Positions 7,917 through 16,325 are shown, counted from the stretch's first letter. The stretch is DNA of 35,000 nucleotides from Komagataeibacter europaeus LMG 18890 (GCF_000285295.1 NZ_CADP01000028.1:1-35000), one strand, 5' to 3'. The notes: generated by a model not told the origin, from the sequence alone. Translations and numbers: made by a program.

Positions 7917-9167
7917 ATGGGCATGGAAAACAGCATTTCGATCGATGGCGCGCAGCTATGGTCCGACCTGATGGAAACGGCACGTTTTGGCGCGACCGCA
8001 CGTGGCGGGCTGCATCGTCTGGCGCTTGGCGCGGATGACCTGAAGGTCCGCGAATGGTTTGCCGCCACGTGCCGGGCGCTGGGGTGTGAAGTCATCCATG
8101 ATTCCATGGGCAACCAGTTCGCGCGTCGTCCCGGCACGCAGCCCGGCCTGAAGCCGATCATGATGGGCAGCCATCTGGACACGCAGCCGACAGGTGGGCG
8201 TTTTGACGGTATTCTGGGCGTGCTGGGTGGTATCGCCGTGCTGCGCGCGCTGGAAAATGGCAAGGTCCAGACCCGTCACCCGATCGAGGTCGTCAACTGG
8301 ACGAATGAGGAAGGCGCGCGCTTTACCCCTCCTATGCTGGCATCCGGCGTATTTGCCGGGGTCTTTACCGAAGAATATGCCCGCCGCCGTCCCGATCGTG
8401 ACAACATCACCCTGGGTGATGCCCTGACGCAGGGTGGACAGGCGGGCGCGCAGCCCTGTGGCCAGCATCCCGCCGCCGCGTATTTCGAACTGCATATCGA
8501 ACAGGGGCCGGTGCTGGAGGCCGAAGAAAAGACGATTGGCGTGGTGCAGGGCATCCAGGGCATGCGCTGGTACGAAGTGCGCGTCATGGGCCGTGATTCC
8601 CACGCGGGCACAACCCCCATGACCATGCGCGCCGACGCCATGTGGGCCGCCGCCCGCATGATCGATGCGGTGCATGGCGTGGCGATGTCCCATAAGGATG
8701 GCCTGGGCACGGTCGGTATCGTTGATTGCCAGCCCGCCAGCAGCAATGTCATTCCCGGCAATGTCATGTTCACCGTTGACCTGCGCAATCCGTCCGACAC
8801 GGTTCTGGAGGCGATGGAGCAGGATTTCCGCGCCCGGATCGCGGCCCTGGCCGAGGATTGCGGGGTTGAGGCGATCGTGTCGCCGGTATGGAATTCAGCT
8901 GCCGTGCATTTTGATCCCACCTGCATCGCCTGCGTGCGTGAGGCGGCGGAGGAGGAACGCTATCCCATGCGTGATATCGTCTCCGGCGCCGGGCATGACG
9001 CCGCCTACATGGCGCAGGTGGCGCCGACGGCCATGGTGTTTATCCCGTGCCTGAACGGTATCAGCCATAACGAGGCCGAAAGCGCCGAACCGACGGACGC
9101 GACGGCGGGAGCCAATGTCCTGCTGCATGCCGTGCTGCTGGCCGATACCCGGATTGACGCGGCATAA
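7917..9167 (+). CDS. M20-family Zn-dependent hydrolase (N-carbamoyl amino acid / ureido amidohydrolase type)
   Basis: A 416-residue cytosolic metalloenzyme of the hydantoinase/carbamoylase branch (beta-ureidopropionase, L-carbamoylase HyuC/AmaB, allantoate amidohydrolase), which releases CO2 and NH3 from an N-carbamoyl group. Binuclear metal ligands are all present: H86 (GSHLDT), D97 (GRFDG), E131/E132 (NEEG), H193 (ELHIEQGP) and H384 (SHNEAE). The lid/dimerisation domain has the typical DSHAGTTPM. GGGAG lies upstream of the ATG at 7917; ATG 7923 is an alternative. Branch members cannot be separated by eye. No other purine or hydantoin gene is present, whereas a guanidino-to-ureido enzyme is directly upstream, so I favour a ureido acid made by that enzyme as substrate. 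Confidence 0.9.
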   Translation: MGMENSISIDGAQLWSDLMETARFGATARGGLHRLALGADDLKVREWFAATCRALGCEVIHDSMGNQFARRPGTQPGLKPIMMGSHLDTQPTGGRFDGILGVLGGIAVLRALENGKVQTRHPIEVVNWTNEEGARFTPPMLASGVFAGVFTEEYARRRPDRDNITLGDALTQGGQAGAQPCGQHPAAAYFELHIEQGPVLEAEEKTIGVVQGIQGMRWYEVRVMGRDSHAGTTPMTMRADAMWAAARMIDAVHGVAMSHKDGLGTVGIVDCQPASSNVIPGNVMFTVDLRNPSDTVLEAMEQDFRARIAALAEDCGVEAIVSPVWNSAAVHFDPTCIACVREAAEEERYPMRDIVSGAGHDAAYMAQVAPTAMVFIPCLNGISHNEAESAEPTDATAGANVLLHAVLLADTRIDAA

Positions 9168-9184
9168 GACCAGATGCGGCGGGG

Positions 9185-9949
9185 TTATTTCTTCAGCCGC
9201 ACCATGACCACCTTGGGGTGGTGGCCGACCCATTCGACATCGACAATACCGGAATCGGTGATCAGGTCGCTCAGGCGCGCATAGCCGAAATTGCGGGCAT
9301 TGAAATCCGACGCCTGCTTGGCCAGATGGGCGCCGACCGAGGCGAGGTTGGCCCATCCATCCTCGTTCGAGGACGCGTTGATGGCGTTGCGCAGCTTGTC
9401 CAGGTCCTGTTCATCGAGGGTCTGCACCGGCTGGCCGAAGGGCAGGCCACGGGACGTGGTCCGGTCTGTCTGGTGCCTGTGTGTCTCCACATCATGCGCG
9501 GCGTGGTGGCTGAGGACATCGAAATAGACGAATTTGTCGCATGCCGTAATGAAGGGGCGTGGTGTCTTGCGTTCCCCGAACCCGTAGACCGTCACCCCCT
9601 GTTCACGGATGCGGGCGGCAAGACGGGCGAAATCGCTATCACTCGATACAATGCAGAACCCCGCGAACCGCCCAGTATACAGCAGGTCCATCGCATCGAT
9701 GATCATTGCGCCATCGGTGGCGTTCTTCCCGGTTGTATAGGCAAATTGCTGCACGGGCTGGATTGCGTGTTCCAGCAGGCATTCCTTCCAGCCATTCAGG
9801 TTGGGCTTTGTCCAGTCGCCATAGATGCGCTTGACGCTGGCAACCCCGTAACTGGCGATTTCTTCCAGCAGGCCAATGATGACCCTGGGTGATGCATTAT
9901 CCCCGTCAATCAGTAGAGCGAGCGCCTTGTCAGGATTTGTCTGCATCAT
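9185..9949 (-). CDS. NYN-domain protein with C-terminal OST-HTH (LOTUS)-type domain
   Basis: A 254-residue LabA/DUF88-type protein. Residues ~8-145 are a PIN-like NYN nuclease domain with the acidic residues expected for metal binding: D15/D17 in LLIDGDNAS, the Asp in ATDGAMIIDAMD, and the SSDSDF loop. A polar His/Thr-rich linker follows. The C-terminal ~75 residues (LRNAINASSNEDGWANLASV, then FGYARLSDLI) match an OST-HTH fold, an RNA-binding module often paired with NYN domains. Likely role: RNA binding or cleavage; target unknown. A strong AGGGGG is next to two in-frame ATGs (9949 and 9946), and 9946 has the better spacing. It lies opposite to its neighbours and ends 17 bp from the M20 gene, so it is probably not part of the catabolic operon. 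Confidence 0.85.
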   Translation of the reverse strand: MMQTNPDKALALLIDGDNASPRVIIGLLEEIASYGVASVKRIYGDWTKPNLNGWKECLLEHAIQPVQQFAYTTGKNATDGAMIIDAMDLLYTGRFAGFCIVSSDSDFARLAARIREQGVTVYGFGERKTPRPFITACDKFVYFDVLSHHAAHDVETHRHQTDRTTSRGLPFGQPVQTLDEQDLDKLRNAINASSNEDGWANLASVGAHLAKQASDFNARNFGYARLSDLITDSGIVDVEWVGHHPKVVMVRLKK

Positions 9950-10062
9950 GTCCCCCTGGGATACCGTGTCCCATGGCCGTCAGATACAGGCCGCCGACCG
10001 ATCGGGCAAATGACGCGATACCGCTTTTTGCCTGGTCTGCCTTTGGTGCCGTGTGTGCCTAA

Positions 10063-10090
10063 GTGTACTTTGGAAAATTCCTATTTACAC
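10063..10090. promoter_or_regulatory. 28-bp compound dyad between NYN and TIM-barrel genes
   Basis: GTGTA (10063-10067), GGAA (10072-10075), TTCC (10078-10081) and TACAC (10086-10090) all share one symmetry centre, giving GTGTA-N4-GGAA-N2-TTCC-N4-TACAC. It lies in the AT-rich centre of the 276-bp divergent gap 9950-10225, about 113 bp from the NYN start and 135 bp from the TIM-barrel start. It looks like an operator for a dimeric regulator; none is encoded next to it. Confidence 0.4.
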
Positions 10091-10225
10091 ATATGACCGC
10101 AACGGTTGATCGTCGTTGCATAAACATATCATTCCGCGTCTATTGAGGGGGTAGCTGCATTACATGATCCGTGCCTCGATCCCGTTCGGCTTTTCCATCT
10201 GTTCCACGCCAGGGAGCGTCAACTG

Positions 10226-11089
10226 ATGCAACTGGATGTCTTCAAGACGCTGTGGGGCGATACCCGTCCATGGGACCAGCCCGTTGCCGATATGCGGGCG
10301 GCGGGTTTTGACGGGATCGAGGCACGTATCCCACCCACTGCGGCACAGGCGGCCGAATGCGCGCGGATCCTGCGCGGCGAAGGCGTGCCCTATATCGGCA
10401 TCGCCATGACCGGTGGTGGCGTGCTGCCCCGCCAGGCGGCCAGCGTGGATGACCATGTCACCGACCTGCGCGCCATACTGGAACGTGCGGTGCCCATGTC
10501 ACCCCGTTTCATCAACGTGCTGGGTGGCAATGACCGGTGGAATGCGGCCCAGCAGGTCGAATTCATTGCGCGGGCGCAGGATGTGGCACGCGATACCGGT
10601 TTGCTGTGCAGTTTCGAAACCCATCGCGCGCGCATCCTGTCCAGCCCGTGGATGACGCTGGAGGTCATCCGCCAGCATCCCGACGTGCTGTTCACGACCG
10701 ATATCAGCCACTGGGTCGTGACCTGCGAACGGCTGCTTGATGACCCGCTGGATGATTTCAGCGCCTTTGTCAGCCGGGTCCATCATGTGCAGGCCCGCGT
10801 GGGATATGACCAGGGACCGCAGGTGCCCCATCCGGCGGCCCCCGAATACCAGCCTGCCCTGCGGTTTCACCAGCAGTTCTGGGAAAAGGTCTGGCAGTCC
10901 CAGATGGCGCGGGGCTACACCACCACCACCCTGACCCCCGAATGCGGGCCGGATGGCTACCTGCACACGCTTCCCTTCACCAATGCGCCGGTGGCCGACC
11001 TGTGGGGGCTGAATGTGTGGATGGGGCAGACGGAACGCCAGCATTTTCTGGACTTCATATCGACCAGGCAACAGGATAACGCGTCATGA
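10226..11089 (+). CDS. Sugar phosphate isomerase/epimerase-like TIM-barrel protein
   Basis: A 287-residue xylose-isomerase-like TIM barrel (AP_endonuc_2 fold). The metal/active-site residues expected at barrel strand ends are visible: E131 and H133 in FETHRARI, D159 and H162 in TTDISHW, H186/H187 in [10 protein letters not shown], and E239 in [16 protein letters not shown] stands 9 bases before the ATG. The stop overlaps the ATG of the oxygenase gene as ATGA (11086-11089), so the two are translationally coupled. Family members act as isomerases, epimerases or dehydratases on keto-sugars, hydroxypyruvate or inosose; no specific substrate can be assigned. The context (oxygenase and class II aldolase-like protein) suggests a small oxidative carbohydrate or polyol-acid pathway. 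Confidence 0.85.
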   Translation: MQLDVFKTLWGDTRPWDQPVADMRAAGFDGIEARIPPTAAQAAECARILRGEGVPYIGIAMTGGGVLPRQAASVDDHVTDLRAILERAVPMSPRFINVLGGNDRWNAAQQVEFIARAQDVARDTGLLCSFETHRARILSSPWMTLEVIRQHPDVLFTTDISHWVVTCERLLDDPLDDFSAFVSRVHHVQARVGYDQGPQVPHPAAPEYQPALRFHQQFWEKVWQSQMARGYTTTTLTPECGPDGYLHTLPFTNAPVADLWGLNVWMGQTERQHFLDFISTRQQDNAS

Positions 11090-12156
11090 CGTCTACCATA
11101 CAGGATACGGTAAAACCCGGTCACGTCGAGACCTTTACTTCCATTCCCGTTGTAAATATCGCGGGGCTGTACAGTCCTGACCTTGCCGCACGGCAGGCCG
11201 TGGCGGAGGAACTCGGGGCGGCGGCGCGCAATGTCGGCTTCCTTTATATCTCCGGCCATCAGGTGCCGGATGCCGAGATCGCGGGCGTGCGCAAGGCGGC
11301 GCGGGATTTCTTCGCGCTGCCTTACGAAGAAAAGATGAAATACTACATCGGCACGTCCGCCACGCATAAGGGCTACGTGCCGGAAGGCGAGGAAGTCTAT
11401 AGCAAGGGCCGTCCCGACCATAAGGAAGCCTTTGACATCGGGTTCGAGGTTCCGGCCGATAACCCGCTGGTCAAGGCGGGCACGCCGCTTCTGGGGCCGA
11501 ACAACTGGCCCACCGTGCCCGGTTTCCGTGCGGAAGCCGAGGCGTATTACAAATCTGTTTTCGCGCTGGGCCGCACGCTGTTCCGTGGCTTTGCCCTGGC
11601 GCTCGGGCTGCCGGAAACGTATTTCGATGACCACGCCAATTTCCCGCCGTCCAAACTGCGCATGATCCATTATCCGTATGATGCGGATGTAAAGGATGCG
11701 CCCGGGATTGGCGCGCATACCGATTATGAATGCTTTACCATCCTGCTGGCGGAGCAGCCGGGGCTGGAAGTCATGAACGGCAATGGCGACTGGATTGACG
11801 CGCCGCCGGTACCGGGCGCCTTTGTGGTCAATATTGGCGACATGCTGGAAGTCATGACCGCGGGGGCCTTTGTCGCGACGGCGCATCGTGTCCGCAGCGT
11901 CCCGGCGGAACGATATTCCTTTCCCCTGTTCTATGCCTGCGACTATCATACCAGGATTCAGCCGCTGCCAGCCTTCGCCAATGGTGCGCAGGATTATGAA
12001 ACCATTACCATCGGGGAACACATGTGGGCGCAGGCGCTGCAGACCTATCAGTACCTTGTCCGTCGCGTGGCGGACGGGACGCTGTCGCTGCCCACGGGCG
12101 CGCGCAAGGTGGCCACGTTCGGGCATTTCAAGCGCGCAAAAAACGATAAGGCCTGA
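11086..12156 (+). CDS. 2-oxoglutarate/Fe(II)-dependent oxygenase, isopenicillin N synthase family
   Basis: A 356-residue cytosolic dioxygenase. The N-terminal DIOX_N-type region ([23 protein letters not shown]) is followed by the double-stranded beta helix carrying the iron triad H211-x-D213 and H267, and the 2-oxoglutarate-binding R276-x-S278 pair. It would couple decarboxylation of 2-oxoglutarate to hydroxylation or desaturation of a small molecule. The start overlaps the stop of the TIM-barrel gene by 4 bp. Family members include plant-type hydroxylases, the ethylene-forming enzyme and homoarginine 6-hydroxylase. The last is a tempting link to the guanidino enzymes upstream, but sequence alone does not support assigning that substrate. 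Confidence 0.88.
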   Translation: MTSTIQDTVKPGHVETFTSIPVVNIAGLYSPDLAARQAVAEELGAAARNVGFLYISGHQVPDAEIAGVRKAARDFFALPYEEKMKYYIGTSATHKGYVPEGEEVYSKGRPDHKEAFDIGFEVPADNPLVKAGTPLLGPNNWPTVPGFRAEAEAYYKSVFALGRTLFRGFALALGLPETYFDDHANFPPSKLRMIHYPYDADVKDAPGIGAHTDYECFTILLAEQPGLEVMNGNGDWIDAPPVPGAFVVNIGDMLEVMTAGAFVATAHRVRSVPAERYSFPLFYACDYHTRIQPLPAFANGAQDYETITIGEHMWAQALQTYQYLVRRVADGTLSLPTGARKVATFGHFKRAKNDKA

Positions 12157-12188
12157 TCCCGCCACGGCGGCCAGGCATTTGCTACAGG

Positions 12189-12962
12189 ATGGGATTTTCC
12201 GACATCATGTCTACTGCACCGGCTACATCATCTGCCATGACAGAGCAGGCCCTGCGTGAGGATCTGGCAGCAGCCTATCGCCTGATCGCGCATTTCGGCA
12301 TGACCGACCTTGTCTATACGCACCTGTCCGTGCGTCTGCCGGGGCCAAATCATGCCTATCTGGTCAATCCCTACGGCCTTCTGTTCGAGGAAATTACCGC
12401 CAGCTCCCTGGTCGTGGTGGATGCGGACGGCCTGCCTAGGCAGGAAACGTCATGGCCGATCAACCCGGCGGGGTTTGTCATCCATTCCGCCATCCACCGC
12501 AGCAGGCCCGATGCCGCCTGCGTCATGCATACCCATACCATTCCCGGCATGGTGGTGGCGGCACAGGACCAGAATGTCCTGCCGCTGAACCAGATCAACA
12601 TGGAATTCTACGGCAGTGTCGCCTTTCATCCCTACGAGGGGATTGCGGCGGATGATAACCTGAGCGAGCGCGAGCGTCTGGTGCGCGACCTTGGTGACCG
12701 TAATGCGCTGATTCTGCAGAACCACGGACTGCTGACCGTCGGCACGACCGTCGCGCATACATTCTACCGCATGTATTATCTGAATCAGGCCTGCAGCATT
12801 CAGATCGCGGCGCAGGCGACGGGGGTGCCGCTGCACATTCCGTCCGAGACGCAGATCCTGCGCGCGAAAAAGCAGTTTGATGATGATCCCGATCAGGGCC
12901 GCCTGATCTGGCAGGCCCTGCGCCGCAAGCTCGATCGTGAACAGCCGGATTACAGAGACTGA
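12189..12962 (+). CDS. Class II aldolase/adducin-family protein (adducin-type)
   Basis: A 257-residue protein with the class II aldolase fold. Zn ligands H114 and H116 (CVMHTHT) and the third His H179 (LQNHGLL) are present. The catalytic Glu of fuculose-phosphate aldolase (SSEWRFH) is replaced by NPAGFVIH, so a Gly stands where Glu73 of FucA would be. This pattern, together with the EFYGSVAFH and GIAADDN region, is that of the adducin-like branch. A standard retro-aldol mechanism is therefore doubtful; decarboxylase, epimerase or unknown activity is possible. The start is uncertain: 12189, 12207 and 12237 are all in-frame ATGs and none has a strong ribosome site. It lies 32 bp after the oxygenase gene and probably in the same transcript. 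Confidence 0.85.
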   Translation: MGFSDIMSTAPATSSAMTEQALREDLAAAYRLIAHFGMTDLVYTHLSVRLPGPNHAYLVNPYGLLFEEITASSLVVVDADGLPRQETSWPINPAGFVIHSAIHRSRPDAACVMHTHTIPGMVVAAQDQNVLPLNQINMEFYGSVAFHPYEGIAADDNLSERERLVRDLGDRNALILQNHGLLTVGTTVAHTFYRMYYLNQACSIQIAAQATGVPLHIPSETQILRAKKQFDDDPDQGRLIWQALRRKLDREQPDYRD

Positions 12963-12987
12963 TACGGTCACAGGTCATGCGTTCTGG

Positions 12988-13022
12988 CAGGCCCGCAGGC
13001 AACATTCATGCCTGTGGGCCTG
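12988..13022 (+). terminator. Stem-loop after the class II aldolase gene
   Basis: CAGGCCCGCAGGCA (12988-13001) pairs with TGCCTGTGGGCCTG (13009-13022) over 14 base pairs including one G-T, with a 7-base loop, 26 bp after the stop. No T-run follows, but stability and position suggest the end of the TIM-barrel/oxygenase/aldolase transcript. The remainder of the 459-bp region 12963-13421 holds the tRNA gene and no recognisable protein gene. Confidence 0.55.
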
Positions 13023-13118
13023 TCTGCGTGACGTCCGTTTTCAGGGGGAATGAACAGGTCGCTTAAGTCAGCCTGCGAAACGGACATTCCGGCGCACGGT
13101 CATGATGTCCGTAGGATC

Positions 13119-13203
13119 TGCGAGCTGCGGGACTCGAACCCGCACGCCCTGTTGCGGGCGCAAGATTTTAAGTCTCGTGCGTCTACCATTCCGCCAAGCT
13201 CGC
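13119..13203 (-). tRNA. tRNA-Leu (anticodon TAA)
   Basis: Read on the minus strand, the gene folds as an 85-nt class II tRNA. The acceptor stem is GCGAGCT/AGCTCGC with discriminator A. The D arm contains GGTAGAC, the anticodon stem CGAGA/TCTTG carries loop CTTAAAA (anticodon TAA), and a long variable arm follows. The T arm is GCGGG-TTCGAGT-CCCGC. The 3' CCA is not encoded (the next bases are GAT). It decodes UUA and UUG leucine codons, which are rare in this GC-rich genome. Confidence 0.97.
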
Positions 13204-13377
13204 ATATGCGGACCTGTTTAGCATATGCAGGACGCAGGACAATCATCGGGCATGATTTTATCGAATTAAGTTGTCAGCGCCCTATTCATGGATCGCGGCA
13301 GCCTGGACCAGTTTACAAAGAACGGATCATGTAACGTGATGGGATCGGACTGGACCCTGCGCGGGCAGGATACCTGC

Positions 13378-13409
13378 CCTGCTGGCCCACCCTTGCGGCG
13401 GCCAGCAGG
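13378..13409 (-). terminator. Stem-loop after the efflux operon
   Basis: CCTGCTGGCC (13378-13387) and GGCCAGCAGG (13400-13409) are perfect 10-base arms about 12 bp beyond the stop of the NodT-type gene. A second hairpin, GGGCAGG-ATA-CCTGCCC (13363-13379), abuts it. Neither has a T-run. They likely mark the 3' end of the minus-strand efflux transcript. Confidence 0.5.
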
Positions 13410-13421
13410 ACAGCGGCTGTA

Positions 13422-14948
13422 TTACTGCTGGAAAGCGCGGGCCAGGATATTCTGCTTTTCCAGTGATACGGGCAGGGTGGTATTGGTCAGGGCAATCCCC
13501 TGCCAGCCTGCGCCCAGCGCCGTGTAAAGGTTGATGGCATCCTGCAGGCGTTCCAGCCGCGCCATGGCCTCGGCGTTCTGGGCATTCAGGGTCGTGCGTT
13601 CGGTTGTCAGCACTTCCAGGAACCCGACCAGGCCGGCGGCATACAGCTTGCGCGCGCGCTCACTGGCCAATGAGCTGTCTTCCGCAGCCTTGGCCAGCAG
13701 TTCGGTGTGTTCTTCATCATCATGCCATGCGGCCATCGCGTCCTCGACTTCCTTGAAGCCGTTGAGGACGGACTGGCGATAGGCAAGCCGGCTGGCTTCG
13801 GCCGCAGCCTGCGCCATGCGGATCTGGGAGGTATATTTCCCGCCATGCATCAGCGGCAGGGACGCCATCATCAGGAACTGCCAGCTCATGCCGCCCATCT
13901 GGAACACCTGATACAGGGCCGATGCATTGGGATTGAAGTTCAGCGGAATGGTGAAGTTCGGGTAAAGCTGGGCGACGGCCACGCCAATACGCGCCGTTGC
14001 TTCGGCATAGGTGCGTTCCGCCTTGCGGATATCGGGACGGTTGGCGATGACCATGGACGGCAGGGTGGACGGGAATTCCGGCACCGGCGGCAGCGGCCTG
14101 ACCACCTTCAGTTCCAGTTCCGATGTGCCGGGCATCTGCCCCATCAACACGTCAATCGCATGCGTGATCTGGGAAATATGGGTTTTCAGCGGTTCACGCG
14201 CTGCTGTCTGCGAATCCAGTTCCGCCTTGGCCTGCGCAATCTGCATGGTGTTACCCACGCCTTCCAGGTACAGGCGGTTGGTCAGGTCATAGGCGTCCTG
14301 TGCGACGTGGATGTTGTTGTTGGCGATTTCCAGCCGCAACTGCTGGTCGCGCAACATCATGTAGTCACCAGCCAGTTCGGACAGCATCATGACCATGACG
14401 GCGCGACGGTCCTCGATCGATTCCTCGACTGCGCGGTTCTCGGCTTCCACGCTGCGGCGGATGCGACCGAACACGTCAATCTGCCAGCTGGCGCTGAAAC
14501 CATAACCCAGATAGGCGGCCTGTGGCTGGTTTGCCGACCCGGCAGCTGTACCCGGACGCAGCGGCCAGTTGTCGATATTGATCGAATACCGGACATTACC
14601 GGCGGATGCCTGCGTATCCACCTGCGGATACCACTGCGATGCCTGCACGTCACGGATCGCGCGTTCGGCCATGATCCTCTGGCCCGCGACCTGCAGGTTG
14701 TAATTCCCTGTAATCGCCTTGTCGACCAGCTTGTCGAGTTCAGGATCCTTGAACAGGTGCCACCACTGTTTCAGTTCCTTGTTGGTTTCCTCGATTTCCT
14801 CGGGGGTGGCGGCGTGGTCATCCTCGGTAAACTTGGCCGGGGGTTTCATCCGGTCGGGCTGGTAGCGGGGGCCTACCGTACAACCGGCCAGGAAAATGGC
14901 CGATGTCAGGAACAGGCCGGTCCGGCGGGTAACTGCGTTGATGTTCAT
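13422..14948 (-). CDS. Efflux outer-membrane lipoprotein, NodT/OprM type
   Basis: A 508-residue TolC-like channel of the RND/EmrAB-type outer-membrane factor family. The signal peptide ends in a lipobox, LAGC with acylated C23, followed by the family hallmark TVGPRYQPD. The two long repeats (OEP domains) with alternating helical hairpins follow, for example NRLYLEGVGNTMQIAQAKAELDSQ and RKLYAAGLVGFLEVLTTERT. It would dock to the HlyD-type adaptor encoded 16 bp upstream to form a continuous exit duct. It is the last gene of the minus-strand operon DUF1656-HlyD-NodT. Substrate is unknown; related Aae systems export aromatic carboxylic acids. Confidence 0.93.
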   Translation of the reverse strand: MNINAVTRRTGLFLTSAIFLAGCTVGPRYQPDRMKPPAKFTEDDHAATPEEIEETNKELKQWWHLFKDPELDKLVDKAITGNYNLQVAGQRIMAERAIRDVQASQWYPQVDTQASAGNVRYSINIDNWPLRPGTAAGSANQPQAAYLGYGFSASWQIDVFGRIRRSVEAENRAVEESIEDRRAVMVMMLSELAGDYMMLRDQQLRLEIANNNIHVAQDAYDLTNRLYLEGVGNTMQIAQAKAELDSQTAAREPLKTHISQITHAIDVLMGQMPGTSELELKVVRPLPPVPEFPSTLPSMVIANRPDIRKAERTYAEATARIGVAVAQLYPNFTIPLNFNPNASALYQVFQMGGMSWQFLMMASLPLMHGGKYTSQIRMAQAAAEASRLAYRQSVLNGFKEVEDAMAAWHDDEEHTELLAKAAEDSSLASERARKLYAAGLVGFLEVLTTERTTLNAQNAEAMARLERLQDAINLYTALGAGWQGIALTNTTLPVSLEKQNILARAFQQ

Positions 14949-14964
14949 GATCGTGCCCGGCGCC

Positions 14965-15876
14965 TTACAGGTGGTCTTGCAGCCATGTCGTCAGACGGCC
15001 GCGTTGGGTACGGGACTGGGGACCGACGCTGATCGTGGCGGTCATGCCGGCCGCCAGTGTCACGCTGTCAGGCACATGGTCCAGGTGGATACGGACCGGG
15101 ATACGCTGCGCCAGCCGCACCCATGTGAAGATCGGGCTGACATCCTGCAGCCCGAGACCGTCGGGCCTGCCGTTCTGGTCATTGATACCGCGGGCGATAC
15201 TGACCACATGACCGGGCAGGATGTCCTTGTAACCCATCAGCTTGACACGCGCATCGTCACCCACATGCACGCCCCACATCTTCGTTTCCTCGAAATAGCC
15301 GTTGACCCAGTAGGAGTCGGCGTCAATCACCGCCAGCCGCGCATGGCCCGCCGTGACGTAGTCACCCACCCGCAGGTTGAGGTTGGTGATGTTGCCGTTG
15401 ACCGGGGAATACAGGATGGAGCGCTGCAGGTTCAGCTTGGCCAGGTCAAGGGCCGCGCGCGCCGCATCGACCGACGCGATCTGCGTCGCCACGTTCGAGT
15501 TGAAGACTTCCTGTTCTTCCGCCGACACGATACCGCCCAGTCCCATGCGGCGGCGTGCATCATTCTGCTTGAGCTTCAGGTCTTCCAGCGCCCCGTCCAG
15601 ACGGGCCTGCGCCTCGCGTATGGCCAGACGGAAACGGACGGGGTCAAGCACGAACAGGGGATCGCCCCGGTGCACGAACTGGTTGTCGACCACGGGCAGC
15701 TGCACCACGGTTCCCGACACTTCCGGCGCCACGTCCACGACATAGACGCGGACACGTCCGTCACGTGTCCAGGGGGCAATCATGTAGGTGTCCCATAAGG
15801 TGACGCCCATGACGATGGCCATCGTCACGACCGCCAGGGTCAGGACCACACGGATCAGGGTGCGCAGGAGGGGCAT
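14965..15876 (-). CDS. HlyD-family periplasmic adaptor, AaeA/EmrA-like
   Basis: A 303-residue membrane-fusion protein. One N-terminal membrane anchor (~residues 7-28, LIRVVLTLAVVTMAIVMGVTLW) is followed by the first lipoyl half (VDVAPEVSGTVVQLPVVDNQFVHRGDPLFVLDP). A helical hairpin (~70-140), the second lipoyl half (LYSPVNGNITNLNLRVGDYV) and a beta-barrel domain come next. The short hairpin and WTRDGRVRVYVVDVAPEVSG motif are typical of AaeA, the adaptor of the p-hydroxybenzoate efflux system. It lies between the DUF1656 gene (28 bp upstream) and the NodT gene (16 bp downstream). AaeA normally pairs with an AaeB/FUSC permease, which is absent here. Confidence 0.92.
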   Translation of the reverse strand: MPLLRTLIRVVLTLAVVTMAIVMGVTLWDTYMIAPWTRDGRVRVYVVDVAPEVSGTVVQLPVVDNQFVHRGDPLFVLDPVRFRLAIREAQARLDGALEDLKLKQNDARRRMGLGGIVSAEEQEVFNSNVATQIASVDAARAALDLAKLNLQRSILYSPVNGNITNLNLRVGDYVTAGHARLAVIDADSYWVNGYFEETKMWGVHVGDDARVKLMGYKDILPGHVVSIARGINDQNGRPDGLGLQDVSPIFTWVRLAQRIPVRIHLDHVPDSVTLAAGMTATISVGPQSRTQRGRLTTWLQDHL

Positions 15877-15904
15877 GGGGATTTCTCGAACCTTCTTGGG
15901 ACAG

Positions 15905-16099
15905 TCAGATGTACAGGATCATCAGGCAGAGGACGCAAGTGTATAGCGCAACCTCGAACAGGGCGAGATGCCAGAACCATTTCATTATGCCGCACCACCA
16001 TAACAGCGATCGCAGCAGCATGGTGACAGGCAGGGCAGCCACGGCATAGACGACAATCGGCGCCATGAAGACACCGAATAGGTTGAATTCGCTCAGCAT
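15905..16099 (-). CDS. DUF1656 family small membrane protein (AaeX-like)
   Basis: A 64-residue protein with two hydrophobic segments (~10-32 and ~41-63). It begins with the family-typical MLSEFNLFGVFMAPIVVYA. Small DUF1656 proteins are found next to AaeA/AaeB-type efflux genes; their role is unknown. The ATG at 16099 gives the usual size. The same frame runs further upstream as low-complexity translation that is not conserved-looking, and there is no strong ribosome site. It is the first gene of the efflux unit; the 226 bp upstream (16100-16325) separate it from the MarR gene and hold no recognisable coding sequence. Confidence 0.85.
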   Translation of the reverse strand: MLSEFNLFGVFMAPIVVYAVAALPVTMLLRSLLWWCGIMKWFWHLALFEVALYTCVLCLMILYI

Positions 16100-16325
16100 C
16101 AGGCGGTTCTCATTCCGAACGGTCCCGTTGAAGGAGGAGCAGGCACGGACAGGCCATGACGGACTGTATTCCTGCCCGTCGCTATCTGTAGCCGACCAGA
16201 CGCATGGAAGAAACCGGCAATGGAGACAAACTGCAAGGACGGGACATCCCGTCGTGGCATCGGGTGCCCCCATGCAGGCAGTGCCGGGGCAGGGGAACGC
16301 AATGGGATGGGCAGGGAAAGGGGGG

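Noticed and set aside
10957-12165. 402-codon minus-strand frame
   Set aside because: Shadow of the 2-oxoglutarate oxygenase, which has a complete iron-binding triad on the plus strand.
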